Shown here piece by piece: positions 21,950-32,401 of a stretch of 64,000 nt of DNA. The notes below the pieces were generated by a model, which was given only the letters and a program-made list of their open reading frames with translations, was not told where the DNA came from and made no database searches. The position numbers and the translations under genes were made by a program. Numbering within the stretch: the first letter of the stretch is position 1; each line of letters starts with the position of its first letter. This stretch comes from Hemerocallis citrina (taxonomy: Eukaryota; Streptophyta; Magnoliopsida; Asparagales; Asphodelaceae): assembly GCA_017893485.1 (NCBI GenBank), contig JACEHZ010000589.1, positions 1,676,501-1,740,500 on the forward strand, read 5' to 3'.

Positions 21950-22712
21950 CTCCATCCCGTTTCAAAATATTATGAGTCATTTAAATTTTTTATTTTCATC
22001 AAAATATAAGTCATTTAAAGGTTTTTTCAAGGTAAATGTCTTATCATTATTAATTGTTCATCAAATACTTTTTAATGAGATTTTTAATTTTATCCTTATT
22101 TTTTTTATAAAATGAATAATATTAAAATTATAGAGGATGACAAATTAGACATTTTACAATTGATAGCTTATTTATGAGCTTCAAAAATAAAGAATGTTAG
22201 TACTTTTTATCAATTTTATTTTTTTTCTTAATAAGCGTTGGGGCAAATGTTTTATCATTATTAATTGTTCATCAAATACTTTTTAATGAAATTTTCAATT
22301 TTATTCTTATTTTTTTTATATCAAAAGAGTAATATTAAAATTATAGAGGATGACAAATTGAACATTTTACAATTTATAGCTTATTTATAAGCTTCAAAAA
22401 TCAAGAATGTTAGTACTTTTTATCAATTTTAGATTTTTTCTTAATAAGCGTTGTGGCAAATGTCTCATCATTATTAATTGTTCATCAAATACTTTTTAAT
22501 GAGATTTTCAATTTTATCCTTATTTTTTTTTATATAAAAAGAGTAACATTAAAATTATAGAGGATGACAAATTGAATATTTTACAATTGATAGCTCATCT
22601 ATGAGCTTCAAAAATTAAGAATGTTAGTATTTTTTTTTTTTTATCAATTTTAGATTTTTTCTTAATAATCGTCTCGAAACCTAGAATGACTTAAATTTTG
22701 AAACGGAGGAAG
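21950..22712. mobile_element. Stowaway-type (Tc1/Mariner) MITE, enlarged by internal tandem triplication
   Basis: Ends CTCCATCCCGTTTCAAAAT and, inverted, CTTCCTCCGTTTCAAAATT, flanked by TA. Normal Stowaways are a few hundred bp. Here a unit of about 205 bp (GGCAAATGT..TTATCATTATTAATTG ... CTTAATAAGCG) is repeated three times (about 22031, 22252 and 22454 onward), which makes 763 bp. The unit is AT-rich and non-coding. Confidence 0.82.
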
Positions 22713-23090
22713 TATTAAGAGAAGAAAAACCTGAACAAAAAATGGAATCCAACCAAAAATCCAACAATGGCGACCGATCCCCAAACCCTAGCTACCGCGA
22801 CTGGGCCGGACTCCTTCCGCTCCTTCGTCATAGCCATCGCCCCTCCCTCCTCCCGAACTGCTACGTCATCACTGTTGTTCGCAACACCGTCTCCTACGCC
22901 TACTCTACTCTCTGCTGGTTGCCGAAAAGTAGGCACGGCAGCGAGTGGATGAAAATGATGCTCCATGGCTGTCCGATGTAATCTCCATGATTTCATTCCA
23001 ACGTCAGATATGCGCTCTACAGGCTTATTGTCATTCACTTTGTGCTGAGGTGGAAGGTGATTCCCGAGGCACAGCTGGCGCTGGACATTT

Positions 23091-23091
<1 letters not shown>

Positions 23092-23124
<33 letters not shown>
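23092..23124 (+). repeat. Poly-C homopolymer, 33 bp
   Basis: An uninterrupted run of 33 C. Together with the 45-bp run at 25339-25383 it brackets a 2.2-kb repeat nest. Run lengths in an assembly are unreliable for such tracts. Confidence 0.9.
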
Positions 23125-23402
23125 ACAGGGATGGCAACCGGGTCGGGTTGACCCGCGACCCGCACACACGAACCCAGCCCGCTACTATGCGGTTTGGGTT
23201 CGGGCCAAACCTGCGGGTCTACCCGGGTCATAAAATTCGTGAACCCAACCCGCTCGATCCGTTGACCAAGTCAAACCCACCCACCAACCCACGGGTTTGG
23301 ATCCATTGAATTTTTGGATTTCACTTATGGGTTTGACCCCTTTGGATTTTTTTTTGTTTTTGCTGTTTATTTTTTTAATCTTTTTTTTTTCTACAAAATA
23401 TA

Positions 23403-23410
23403 TGTGTGTG

Positions 23411-23488
<78 letters not shown>

Positions 23489-23513
23489 CACACACACACA
23501 CACCCACACACAC

Positions 23514-23563
<50 letters not shown>

Positions 23564-23584
23564 GGTGGGTGCATATATATATAT

Positions 23585-23639
<55 letters not shown>

Positions 23640-23644
23640 CCACC

Positions 23645-23702
<58 letters not shown>
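23403..23702. repeat. Compound palindromic microsatellite (TG)n(TA)n(CA)n, repeated twice
   Basis: Order: TG run, TA run, CA run with a CCCA interruption, TG run ending in four GGTG units, TA run (broken once by AATA), four CACC units, CA run, TA run. Each TA block is the centre of a palindrome with TG/CA arms, and the interruptions (GTGGGTGGG and CCCACCCAC) are mirrored on both sides of the second centre near 23608. About 300 bp could fold as two large hairpins or extruded cruciforms. Confidence 0.92.
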
Positions 23703-23703
<1 letters not shown>

Positions 23704-23705
23704 CC

Positions 23706-24124
23706 GGGAAATGCTCCATTGAAAACGTACTGTAGCGATGAAAACGTGGAAAACCGCCTAGGCCGTTGTTGGATTTTGGCATCTCACTTTGATTTGGATT
23801 TGGATAAGGATGAATGTTCAGCTGTTCTTATCTTTTAACTCTCGCTGAATGCCAGTCGACTGGTTCTGGAATCAGTCGACTGTGTCATGAATTCTGTAGA
23901 CTGTCTTTTGGATAAGTCGACAGTACTGCGCAGCTTCGGAAACTCAACCTCCTCTGTTTAGTCGACTGTCGTTGAAGGACCAGTTGACTTGTGTTCTGCA
24001 GCTTCCTGTGTATCATCCTCACAGTCTGAAGTAAATCTTGAATCTGCTTCGTTTAGTTGCTCCAACAACGGCCTAGGTGGTTTTCACATGTTTTTACAAT
24101 ATTTGCGTTTTTAATGGAGCATTT

Positions 24125-24126
<2 letters not shown>
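23706..24126. mobile_element. TIR MITE with GGGAAATGCTCCATT ends, copy A
   Basis: Left end GGGAAATGCTCCATTGAAAA and, inverted, GGAAATGCTCCATTAAAAA on the right; both ends sit in TA repeats. Inside the TIRs a second complementary pair (GCCTAGGCCGTTGTTGGA and TCCAACAACGGCCTAGG) can form a hairpin. The core (23854-23990) carries three pairs of GTCGAC-like boxes. It is non-coding. The superfamily is not resolved because the TA-repeat flanks hide the target duplication. Confidence 0.75.
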
Positions 24127-24176
<50 letters not shown>

Positions 24177-24178
<2 letters not shown>

Positions 24179-24827
24179 GAAATGCTCCATTGAAAACGGG
24201 TTTGTTTTCATGGGTTGGAAAACACCAATCTAAGCCGTTGGATCACTTTTGATCGTGATCAGCGGCTCAGATCGCCTCCGCCCATCACCCAATATCACTT
24301 AAGTGGCGGAGGGTTATTTTGGGAATTTCGTCCCAAATAACTCATCGCCTGATTCGCTCTGAAAAAGTTGATATAACCTAGGCCGTTGTTAGGAACAACG
24401 GCCTAGGTTATAAAAAATTGAATCATAGGCCGTTGTTTGGAACAACGGTCTTGTTCTAAATTTTTATAACCTAGGCCGTTGTTCCCAACGACGGCCTAGG
24501 CTATAAAATTTCTATAGCCTAGGCCGTTGTTCCCAACAACGACCTAGGTTATAAAAATTTAGAACAAGGCCGTTGTTCCAACAATGGCCTATAATTTAAT
24601 TTTTTATAACCTCCAACAACGGCCTAAGTTATATTCAATTTTCCAGAATCTGTTCAGCGAAGAGTTAATTGGGACGAAATTTCAAAAATAACCCTCCGCT
24701 CATCAATTCAAACGGGTTATGGGGAGCTCGATCTGAGCCGCTGATCACGATCATGAGCGATCCAACGGCGCAGATTGGTGTTTTCCATCCCGTGAAAACT
24801 AGACCCGTTTTTAATGGAGCATTTTCC
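24177..24827. mobile_element. TIR MITE with GGGAAATGCTCCATT ends, copy B, carrying a hairpin array
   Basis: Long inverted ends (over 100 bp, from GGGAAATGCTCCATTGAAAA and its partner ending GGAGCATTTTCC) include a shared internal stretch AACACCAATCT ... CCGTTGGATC ... GATCAGCGGCTCAGATCG. The core, 24372-24630, is a run of imperfect palindromes on one word, CCTAGGCCGTTGTT. The first has a perfect 19-bp stem with a 3-nt loop (24372-24412), and about four more follow. It lies in TA repeats, is non-coding, and has the same ends as its neighbour at 23706-24126. Confidence 0.78.
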
Positions 24828-25338
24828 TATATATATATATACTCTAAAATATTTCAATTTTTTATAAAAATGAGTGTGAACATCAAAATTAATTGATTAC
24901 TACCCACTACTCAATTAGACAACCCCCACCCTAGCAATTTATAGCCAACTCCACCTCCTCACTTCTCTCATCTCACCCATGTGGGACTAAAAGTTATCAA
25001 AGTTTAAAATCCAATTGCATTTAGTCTCACATTGGTGAGATGAGAGAAGCGAGGAGGTGGAGTTCGCTATAAATAGCTAGGGTGAGGTGGGTTAATTGAG
25101 TAGTGGGTAGTGAGCAATTAAATTTTTTGTTCACACTCATTTGACTCATGAATTTAACTCATAATTTTAAAAAAAGGGTTTTTGGAGTTTAAATTTTTTT
25201 TATGACTAATGAATTTGTCGGGCCAACCCGTGACTCGGCCCGGCCCAATACGGGTTCGCGGGTCGACCCGGGTCAAGTTTCTCTTTTCCTAACCCAGCCC
25301 AGTTAATCCACACGAAACACAGTTCGGGTTGGGCCCAG

Positions 25339-25383
<45 letters not shown>
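25339..25383 (+). repeat. Poly-C homopolymer, 45 bp
   Basis: 45 consecutive C followed by GCACACACACA and (CAA)n. The longest single-base run in the window; the complementary strand is poly-G and could form G-quadruplex structures. Confidence 0.9.
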
Positions 25384-25384
<1 letters not shown>

Positions 25385-26089
25385 CACACACACACAACAA
25401 CAACAACAACAACGAGTATTTCGATCACCATTTCCATTTGGTTGAGTGCGAGGATTTTGAGAGGGGTTGGTTGAGGAAGTACAAATTTGGGGGGATTGGT
25501 GTTTGGTCATGGATTTTGTGGGAAATTGTGCCATGGCGCGGCTGAATCCGGGGAGATGGGGAGGAAGGAGTAACTGTGTTTATGTCGCCCTACCTGGGTA
25601 TGAAGGGTGGAGCCAAGGCCGGTCCTTTGTTCTCGGAGGCCCGAATGGCCTAAATAATCATTTTTTGGACCTCTAATAACAATATAATTTTTTACGTGCA
25701 AAATACGTGCATATATTTATAAGAAGAATACAAATTTGGAATCCCTAAAATTGTAAAAAATCTAGGCCCTGAGGCGGCCTGCCTCAAGGTGGGGGCCGTG
25801 TTTCCCGGTGGATGGGAGTTTGATTGGTACGGATGAGGATTATGCGCTTTGTGAAAGGTACTATAAGAGGTCGGGATGGCCTTCTCCTGTTTGGGTTTAC
25901 CCGAGTATGCATGCTTTCTGAGCCGTCAACTGTTATGAGTAATACTCGATAATGATCTAGTCATTCGAAGTTCTAGTGCTACTGCTTGTGTGGATGAAGC
26001 AGAGTAGTTTAATAAAAACTGAAGTACTGAATTGTCGGCCTTTTTGTCTCTTTCTTTTGTTGTCATTTGCTTAACTGTGTGTTGTGTTA

Positions 26090-26263
26090 CAGCATCCACA
26101 CACTCGTTTGCTATATTTGCCATTCTCTCATATTTTGAGAAACAATGGTCTGCAGTCGTTTGTTATTTTGCCATATTTTGACAAAATCGCTACAGTCGCT
26201 TCTCATATTTGAGAAACGAGCTAGCGATTCTCAAATTATAGGGGACGGAACATATTATTCCGT

Positions 26264-26356
<93 letters not shown>

Positions 26357-26773
26357 ATGGGATCAGTCTGACTAATTTATTTTAAAATTTTTTTTTATAA
26401 AAATGATCAGACGACACAACATGTACCATCTGAACAAAAAATAAAAAAATAAAAAAAATCAACAAATAGCTCAAACTTTGTCCCGTTTCAAGCTTTGTTG
26501 GCTTGGACGGGACATGTAGCCCAAAAATATGTTTTAAGTAGGTTGGTTAGTGTACAGTTGTTAGGTTAGCGTAGGTTAGGATATATTTTATTATTTAATT
26601 AACCTATTTTAATAAGTAATTATTAATTAAATAACTGTTAAGAAAAAAAAACGGACGAAACAACATGTACCGTCTTTCTTAAATTATAGCAAATCACCGT
26701 TACACTGAAATTGTCATATTGCTATTTTCATTTGCCATTTTGCCATATTTTTAGCAAACGATTGTGGATGCAC
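26090..26773. mobile_element. PIF/Harbinger-like MITE, hairpin-array family, copy 1
   Basis: Ends CAGCATCCACA and, inverted, GTGCATCCACA, with TTA on both sides (26087-26089 and 26774-26776), the Harbinger-type 3-bp duplication. The shared subterminal CGTTTGCTA ... TTTGCC lies inside both ends. The core has short hairpins such as GACGGAACATATTATTCCGTC, here with an expanded (TA)n of about 95 bp (26258-26353) next to one. Non-coding. Confidence 0.75.
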
Positions 26774-26955
26774 TTATTTGTAATGTTGTAATGCTGTAAT
26801 ACTAAAGAGGATGATGACTATGTAGGCATGTAACTTTCTACCTTCATGTTCAAAAGAGGTGTCAAGTTTATAGCTGTTGTATTTTTTTTCACTTTTTATT
26901 TTTTTTATTTTTTCACAGGGCTAACATATCTAGTTGTTGTAATTGGAAGCCCTTA

Positions 26956-28277
26956 GATCATCCACTATCGTTGCTGCTAAAATATGGATATTTGGCAATA
27001 GGTTTTAGCAATATAAAAAATATAGTGTGTGTATATATATATGGTGAGTTGGCTGATGGTATTTATAATGCATGAAATGAATGAATTAAATGGTCCCATA
27101 TCGGAAATTTACTGGAATTAAATATAATATGAATATAATAAACCTATGATCAAGAGTCACCTAATCGGTTAACCACTTTTGAGAGGCAGCCTGTGGTTGG
27201 CAGTTGTACTACATAGTATCTAATTTGTCTTATAAATTGTATAAATTGTCTGAGCTAGGGGCAGGGGTGTTACAAATGGTATCAGAGCCGATTTTCGACA
27301 CCGAGTGTGGGGCATATAGTCGGGCGGTGTACTTCGGGACTATAGACCCAGTCGGGTGGTGTATTCCGGGACTGTGGCAGTGTACTCCGGGATCATAATT
27401 AGTCGGGCGGATAGGAGGGCGGCTCAATTAAATCTGGGATTATGATTGATCAGCGATGTACTTCAGGATCATGAATAATCGGGCGGATAGAAAAGTAGCT
27501 CAGGAGTTGGCTGATGGTATTGTATTATATAGTATCTAATTTGTCATATAAATTGTATAAATTGTCTGTGCAAGGCGCAGGGGCGTTACAAAAACTATGT
27601 ATGCTATCGCTTGAGCCAAATTTGCGGGAAAAAAACTAACAAAATAATCAGACGGAAGAACATCATCCGTCTAACATTTTTGTATATTTTTTTTAATATA
27701 AAAAATTAACAGCGGAAGAACATCCTCCGTCTGTCAATTTTTTTGTTTTTTAAAAAATAAAAAAAATGCCAGACGGAAGATTATCTTCCGTTTGACAATT
27801 AAAAAAAAAAGTAAATGACATTTTTGTGAATATTTGGATGGCATTTTGGTAATAAAATAAAAAAAATTGAATGGAATGTTGCAACATCTTCTGTCAAAGC
27901 ATGATTTTTTTAAAATTTTTTTTTATATAAATGGCATTTTGGTAAATATTTCGATGGCATTTTAGTAATTTTTTGGAAAAAAATACATTAAAGAATTCAC
28001 AGACGGGAGATCTTCTTCCATCTCGCAACTTTTTTTGTATTAAAAGTTGCCAGACTGGAGAAGATCTTCCGTCCGACCTATTTTAATAGTCGAAAAAATT
28101 GATAGACGGAACTCGATCTTTCGTCTCCTATATAGGAGATCGCTATTTTTGACTGCTATATTTAGACACGTATTTTTCACTCCTACTCTAAAAAGTAGGT
28201 TTTTAGCGAACGATAGTGACTAAAAAATAGTCAAAATTTCCATTTAATAGGTATACAGCGAACGATAGTGGATGCTC
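26956..28277. mobile_element. PIF/Harbinger-like MITE, hairpin-array family, copy 2, with a nested TRIM
   Basis: Ends GATCATCCACTATCGTT and, inverted, GAGCATCCACTATCGTT, each bordered by TTA (26953-26955 and 28278-28280). A TRIM (27051-27590) sits near the left end. The core, 27640-28130, holds about six hairpins on the theme GACGGAAGA..TCTTCCGTC, separated by A/T-rich spacers. Without the TRIM it is about 780 bp. Non-coding. Confidence 0.78.
27051..27590 (+). mobile_element. TRIM-like miniature LTR element with a Met primer site
   Basis: Left repeat 27051-27274 and right repeat about 27508-27590 start TGGCTGATGGTATT and end GGGTGTTACA / GGGCGTTACA; the right copy lacks about 140 bp of the middle. 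A perfect initiator-Met primer site TGGTATCAGAGCC lies two bases after the left repeat (27277-27289). The interior of about 230 bp is non-coding, with repeated GTCGGGYGG ... CGGGA words. I see no 5-bp duplication at the outer ends. Confidence 0.7.
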
Positions 28278-28536
28278 TTAGAAAGTTCAATGAAGTTAGT
28301 ATTTACTTTTTAACAGTAACATATTCGAATAATTGTTCTGTTCTTCAATTGCAGGTCAGACCAGGTTTTAAAGTTCCAGGCCCAAAGTGGTCTAGTTCAA
28401 ACTGGGCCACTTTGGGCCATTATGTGAACGGGGCTCAGACCACCAAAATTGGTCTAAGCTTGGGCTTAATCCGATTTTGGATCTGAGATGGGTCGGTTCG
28501 AGCAGGCTATGGGCCAACCCGACCCGGTTGCCATCC

Positions 28537-29109
28537 TTATCTCATGTTATCGGATACCTAATTTGTGGATCTAATTTTGGATTTCTTACGGTAATTAAAT
28601 TAGTTAATTAGCACGTGTAATGCATGCAAGTTGTGGTTAATATTTAACTTGGGTGATTAACTTTAACAAGGATATGTTTGGCATTGTTGAAGGCCAAAAC
28701 CGCTGTGGCCCAAAAGAGCTATGACCCATAAGAGTTGTGGGAAGAAATTCTATTTTAGTGGCCAAAATTATTCGACAACAATAGTTACAAAATTGTTGTG
28801 TGAATGACAAATGAGTTTTTTTTTTTTTTTGTCTTTTGTTTTTTTTGGATAAATGGTAAAATATTTTTTGTAAAACTATTGTGAGAATATCAAACTTCTT
28901 TGATAATAACAATTGGGAAACCTCTAGTAACATAATTAAAATGTTAAAAATTTTATAAATTCAAAAGTATCTTTATTTTCAATTTTAATATTTCTATTTT
29001 ATTGCATAAATAAATTTAATTATTAAGTTTTTTTTTATTTTGACAACAAAACAGGAACTAATTACAAAATTTTTATCAGCTTAATAATTATAAGATTTTA
29101 CTTGTACAG
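28537..29109. other. No gene recognised
   Basis: AT-rich. Ends in a good 3' splice-site context (ttacttgtacag) leading into the short coding segment at 29110. Confidence 0.35.
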
Positions 29110-32100
29110 GCGTTGAATCTATGGAAGAGTTGAGAAAGATGCAAGAAAGAAATTCAGATTTTAAGATTGAGAAGAGGGAGGAGCAGGCTCTAACTGTAAT
29201 GCCCTGATTTTTCATTTAATGAAAAATTATTTATTTTGCACGTAGTGTGCACATGCAATATTTTTGGTTGAATTAAGTGTTATGATTATTTTCATTATGA
29301 TGGGTATAGATTTTTAAATAAGTGCTTGTAATTATTTTTTTATATAAGCTTTCTTTCAATTAGACAAAAAGCCTTTTTCTTAAAGCCCAAAATTTAATTC
29401 ATTTATTTTATTTTAAATAATTATTTTGGCCCATTAAACTAAAGCCCATTAGTTAATTTATTTTTAATATGACTTGTAATGTAGAATACACAATTTAAAG
29501 GTTATTTTTATATAAAATTTAATGTACAATTTTTGGACCTAGTTGCATGCACGTGTATTGCACGTACACGTGCAATGTGCACCAAGCTAGGCCGGATTGC
29601 ATTTTAGGAGGGAAACCAAAAGTTGAGTGGAGATCATACTTGGTGGTTACTTGGTTGTGGGTAGTTAATGTAACTCCTACTTTCATCTTAGCCCTTCATC
29701 TTATAACCAATTACTTGATCCTAGCCCTCCATTCCATCAAGATTTTAGTATAAATACCCCTTCATGGCTAGTCATTCTTGTGCCCATTACTTGCTACAAA
29801 CCTATAGTCTAAATTATGTTATCTAGTAGTGATTTTGTGAGTTAAAAGATTGAGTGTGTGTGGGATTGTGCTTGCAACATCAAGGAGCTCTCGGTGAGGT
29901 GCTTTTGGAGGCTTGTGTGCACGTGTTCAAGGAGGAGCATTTCGTTGCAAGGACATTCGTCTAGGGATTGCTAGTTGTATTTTTCTCTCCATACAAGGTG
30001 GGTAAATTTTCTATATTCTAATTAGGGATGCATGCTAGATTAAATTGAATGAATGAGGCATGAAAAATATTAATAAGAGTACACTTTTAATTGGAAAATT
30101 GACCTATGAATTGATTGGAATGTGGGTGTTTCTCAGGACTTCTAATATAGTAATTGTGCTATGGCAATAATGATTGTTACCATGCTTATGAAAAGTAAGT
30201 TTAGATATATTAAATTGCCCTGTATTATGCTTAGTGTGAAAATTGTGAAGGACTAATAATGAGGTAATGACACTTTAAAAAGACTGTAATTGGCCTGTAC
30301 AGTCGACCGTCGTGTGGACAAGTCGACTGGTACGAGGCGAATGTTTTTCTCATGATTTCTAAATTAGAGAATTTAATTGTGTACATGTATACAAACTGAA
30401 GTGATAGAATGATTGCTAAATCCATATCCTCCACGTTGTATATAATTGAGGAGACAATGGATGAAAAAGGACTAGTGATGATTAGAAAACTTGGAATAAT
30501 CCGTACAGTCGACCGCTAATGTAAACAGTCGACTGGTCTATTGAAATAAAGTATGTACAGTCCAGAGTTCCATGAAACGAGGTATTTTAATGTGATGTTC
30601 TAGCGTGTTAAATTGAGATTAGTATTCACCTCTGCAAGTAAATGTTGAGTAAATGAAAGTGCATGCTTAGCATTTCCTTGAGGAAAGAAAACACTAGTTA
30701 TGTGAAAATTGTATGTTGTGATGTTAGTGAACAGATAAGAAATTACATGTTTATGTTAATATGAATATAATGTAATGTGACAAAAGGATGTGTGTGAAGT
30801 GAAGAACAGAAGGGAAAGATGATTCCTTAATTTGAAATTTAACCTGTTCAGCCGACTTAATGCATGTAGCAGTCGACTGGACTGAGCATGAAAAGCGTAC
30901 AATTAAATCACCCAGAACAGACGACTGATTTGAATAACAGTCGATTGTCAAGTGAATGATATTTTAGACATGGAAAACCGCAGAACAGCCGACTGGCCAT
31001 GTGCAGCAGTCGACTCTCCTGAGCAGTTATGAAGAACCGTTTTTTTGACTGAACAAGTCGACTGGACTGTCTCCAAGTCGACTGTCCAGGATACTTTTGA
31101 TATATCAGAAATCTTATTTGGCTTATGATAAAGATTGTGAATCTTATGGTTGGTATTGGTAAACTCTATTTGTCTTTGCATGAATATTGGTTCGAATTGT
31201 GGGAATTAAATGAATATGAAAGCTAGGAACATGATAAAGGAAATCTGTGAGACTATCAAATGAATTATGAGTTGGAAATGCTCAAATTGGAAATTGTGAA
31301 TTGAAAATTGAAACAAAAAGAGTAGCTAAGTCTCTCCCAGCATTTGGAAATAAATGAAATGAAAATTAAAAAGAAAGACCAAGGTTGGTCATGTTTGAAT
31401 GAATGAATAAGTCCGGTTTAGTGGAGAGGCTAACTCTAGAGCTTTGATTTTTGTTCATGATTTTGATAAAAACTAAGGATTAGTACATAGTGGAGACGTG
31501 ATGAAAGTAGGAGAAAAACACGAGTATGAGGGCCATCGGATTGGCGGTGTGAGAGTGATCCACATGCTGCCTGCTTGATGCGTCAAGACATGGCGTGGGC
31601 ACTACTCCAGAATTATCGTCCCGGTGGCGACGCTTGTGGGATGTTTGGTGACTGTAAGAGAATCGTGTGCCATGAAGTGAGGCTGAATTGCCACAGGCTG
31701 TCTTCACGATGCGTCGTGACATGACGTGGGATTCCCCTCCAGGATTTTCTGTACACGTGCTTGTACTCATAGATCATCTAAGATACCTACCGTAATTACA
31801 GTAGTAGATTAAGTCATGGCGAGGGATTGAACCCTACAAAGATGAAGAACGATTAAGGGCTTGCCCTCGGACCTATGTAGTATGGGATGCATAGAATCCG
31901 AACAAGTGCGCATTAGTGTCATGTAACATAAATAACTGCATTAAGGACTAAGTGCACAATCACAACACGACATCAATAGGGTAGTCCCTTTAGTTTGATA
32001 TGTGACAAGTTTGTATTTGCTAAATATGGAAAATAAGTTATACTATTTCCGGCATAGAGAGGATGGCCGTGTATAATGATCGTCGGTTGAATAAACTGAC

Positions 32101-32401
32101 GTACCCACAGTCTTATATGCAGGTAAATGGCATGATAAAGATTAAAGAAGAACAGATGCTTAAAGATTATTCAATGTTGTTGTATATTTGTTTCATTGTT
32201 GTAAAGTTTACTTCCGCTGTGCAATGTAAATTGTAAATGTATTCATGTAAACTCTGATGTAAAGTGAAAAGTTCAAATTTCCTTGTAAAATTGTACTAAA
32301 GGAAGCGGAAAGATCCTGTAGAACATCTCGAATTCAGTGTATTTGGGATTCGGGGCGTTACACTAACAGTGAAGATAGGGAGGCGAGGAGATGGTAACTA
32401 G
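29110..32401 (+). pseudogene. Short charged coding segment split by a solo LTR
   Basis: After the acceptor-like ttacttgtacag, a frame reads VESMEELRKMQERNSDFKIE and on to EQALT (29110-29194). If the LTR and one target copy are removed it continues VKIGRRGDGN and stop (32368-32401). Its Glu/Lys/Arg-rich make-up suggests a coiled coil or a basic tail. The exon is short and I recognise no family, so it could be chance. If real, the LTR insertion would have disrupted it. Confidence 0.35.
29195..32362 (+). mobile_element. Giant solo LTR, 3168 bp, TSD CTAAC
   Basis: Starts TGTAATGCCCTGA and ends GGGGCGTTACA, a terminal inverted repeat, flanked by CTAAC (29190-29194 and 32363-32367). No primer site or pol is present, so the internal region has been lost by LTR recombination. 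Length and ends point to a large-LTR Gypsy family, but that is inference. The zone 30301-31085 carries six pairs of GTCGAC-like boxes. A likely TATA (AGTATAAATACC) lies at about 29748. A related LTR is in the opposite orientation at 62865. Confidence 0.88.

Larger units (their letters stand above)
22767..25921 (+). pseudogene. Unrecognised host gene remnant in pieces
   Basis: Three stretches have more coding character than their surroundings. 22767-22952 starts MATDPQTLATATG. In a shifted frame 22945-23091 reads MDENDAPWLSDVISMISFQR, ending at the poly-C tract. 25467-25612 reads MVEEVQIWGDWCLVMDFVGN and so on, and 25805-25921 reads LIGTDEDYALCERYYKRSGW and so on, ending in TGA. A repeat-like insert (25612-25805) separates the last two, and poly-C and nested MITEs separate the first two. 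I recognise no family, and the pieces may not belong to one gene. Frame changes argue that it is not functional. Confidence 0.3.
23129..28536. mobile_element. Candidate large TIR element (22-bp inverted ends) filled by nested repeats
   Basis: A 22-bp perfect inverted repeat beginning GGATGGCAACCGGGTCGG lies at 23129-23150 and, inverted, at 28515-28536, with GGGTTGACCCG/GGGCCAACCCG words inside, the style of hAT ends. No 8-bp duplication is visible: the left flank is poly-C plus ACA, the right is TTATCTCATG. A third patch of the same words at 25215-25345 may be an end of another copy. So the two ends could belong to one element split by nested insertions, or to two partial copies. Confidence 0.35.

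Noticed and set aside
22715..23167. 150-residue minus-strand ORF
   Set aside because: It is rich in poly-Gly from the poly-C tract and is antisense to more gene-like pieces; no motif recognised.
23185..23838. Long open frames of alternating Cys-Val, Tyr-Ile and Thr-His in all frames
   Set aside because: They are translations of TG/TA/CA dinucleotide repeats, not genes.
24372..24630. CRISPR-like appearance of repeated palindromes with spacers
   Set aside because: Repeats are imperfect, spacers irregular and A/T-rich, there are no cas genes, and the context is a plant MITE.
28268..28486. 72-residue ORF MDALRKFNEVSIY
   Set aside because: It starts in the MITE end at 28268-28277 and runs into hAT-like GGGTCGG repeats; no family match.
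31480..31770. 96-residue minus-strand ORF in the giant LTR
   Set aside because: No known motif, and it overlaps LTR sequence that is also present, with changes, near 63400-63640 without an equivalent frame.
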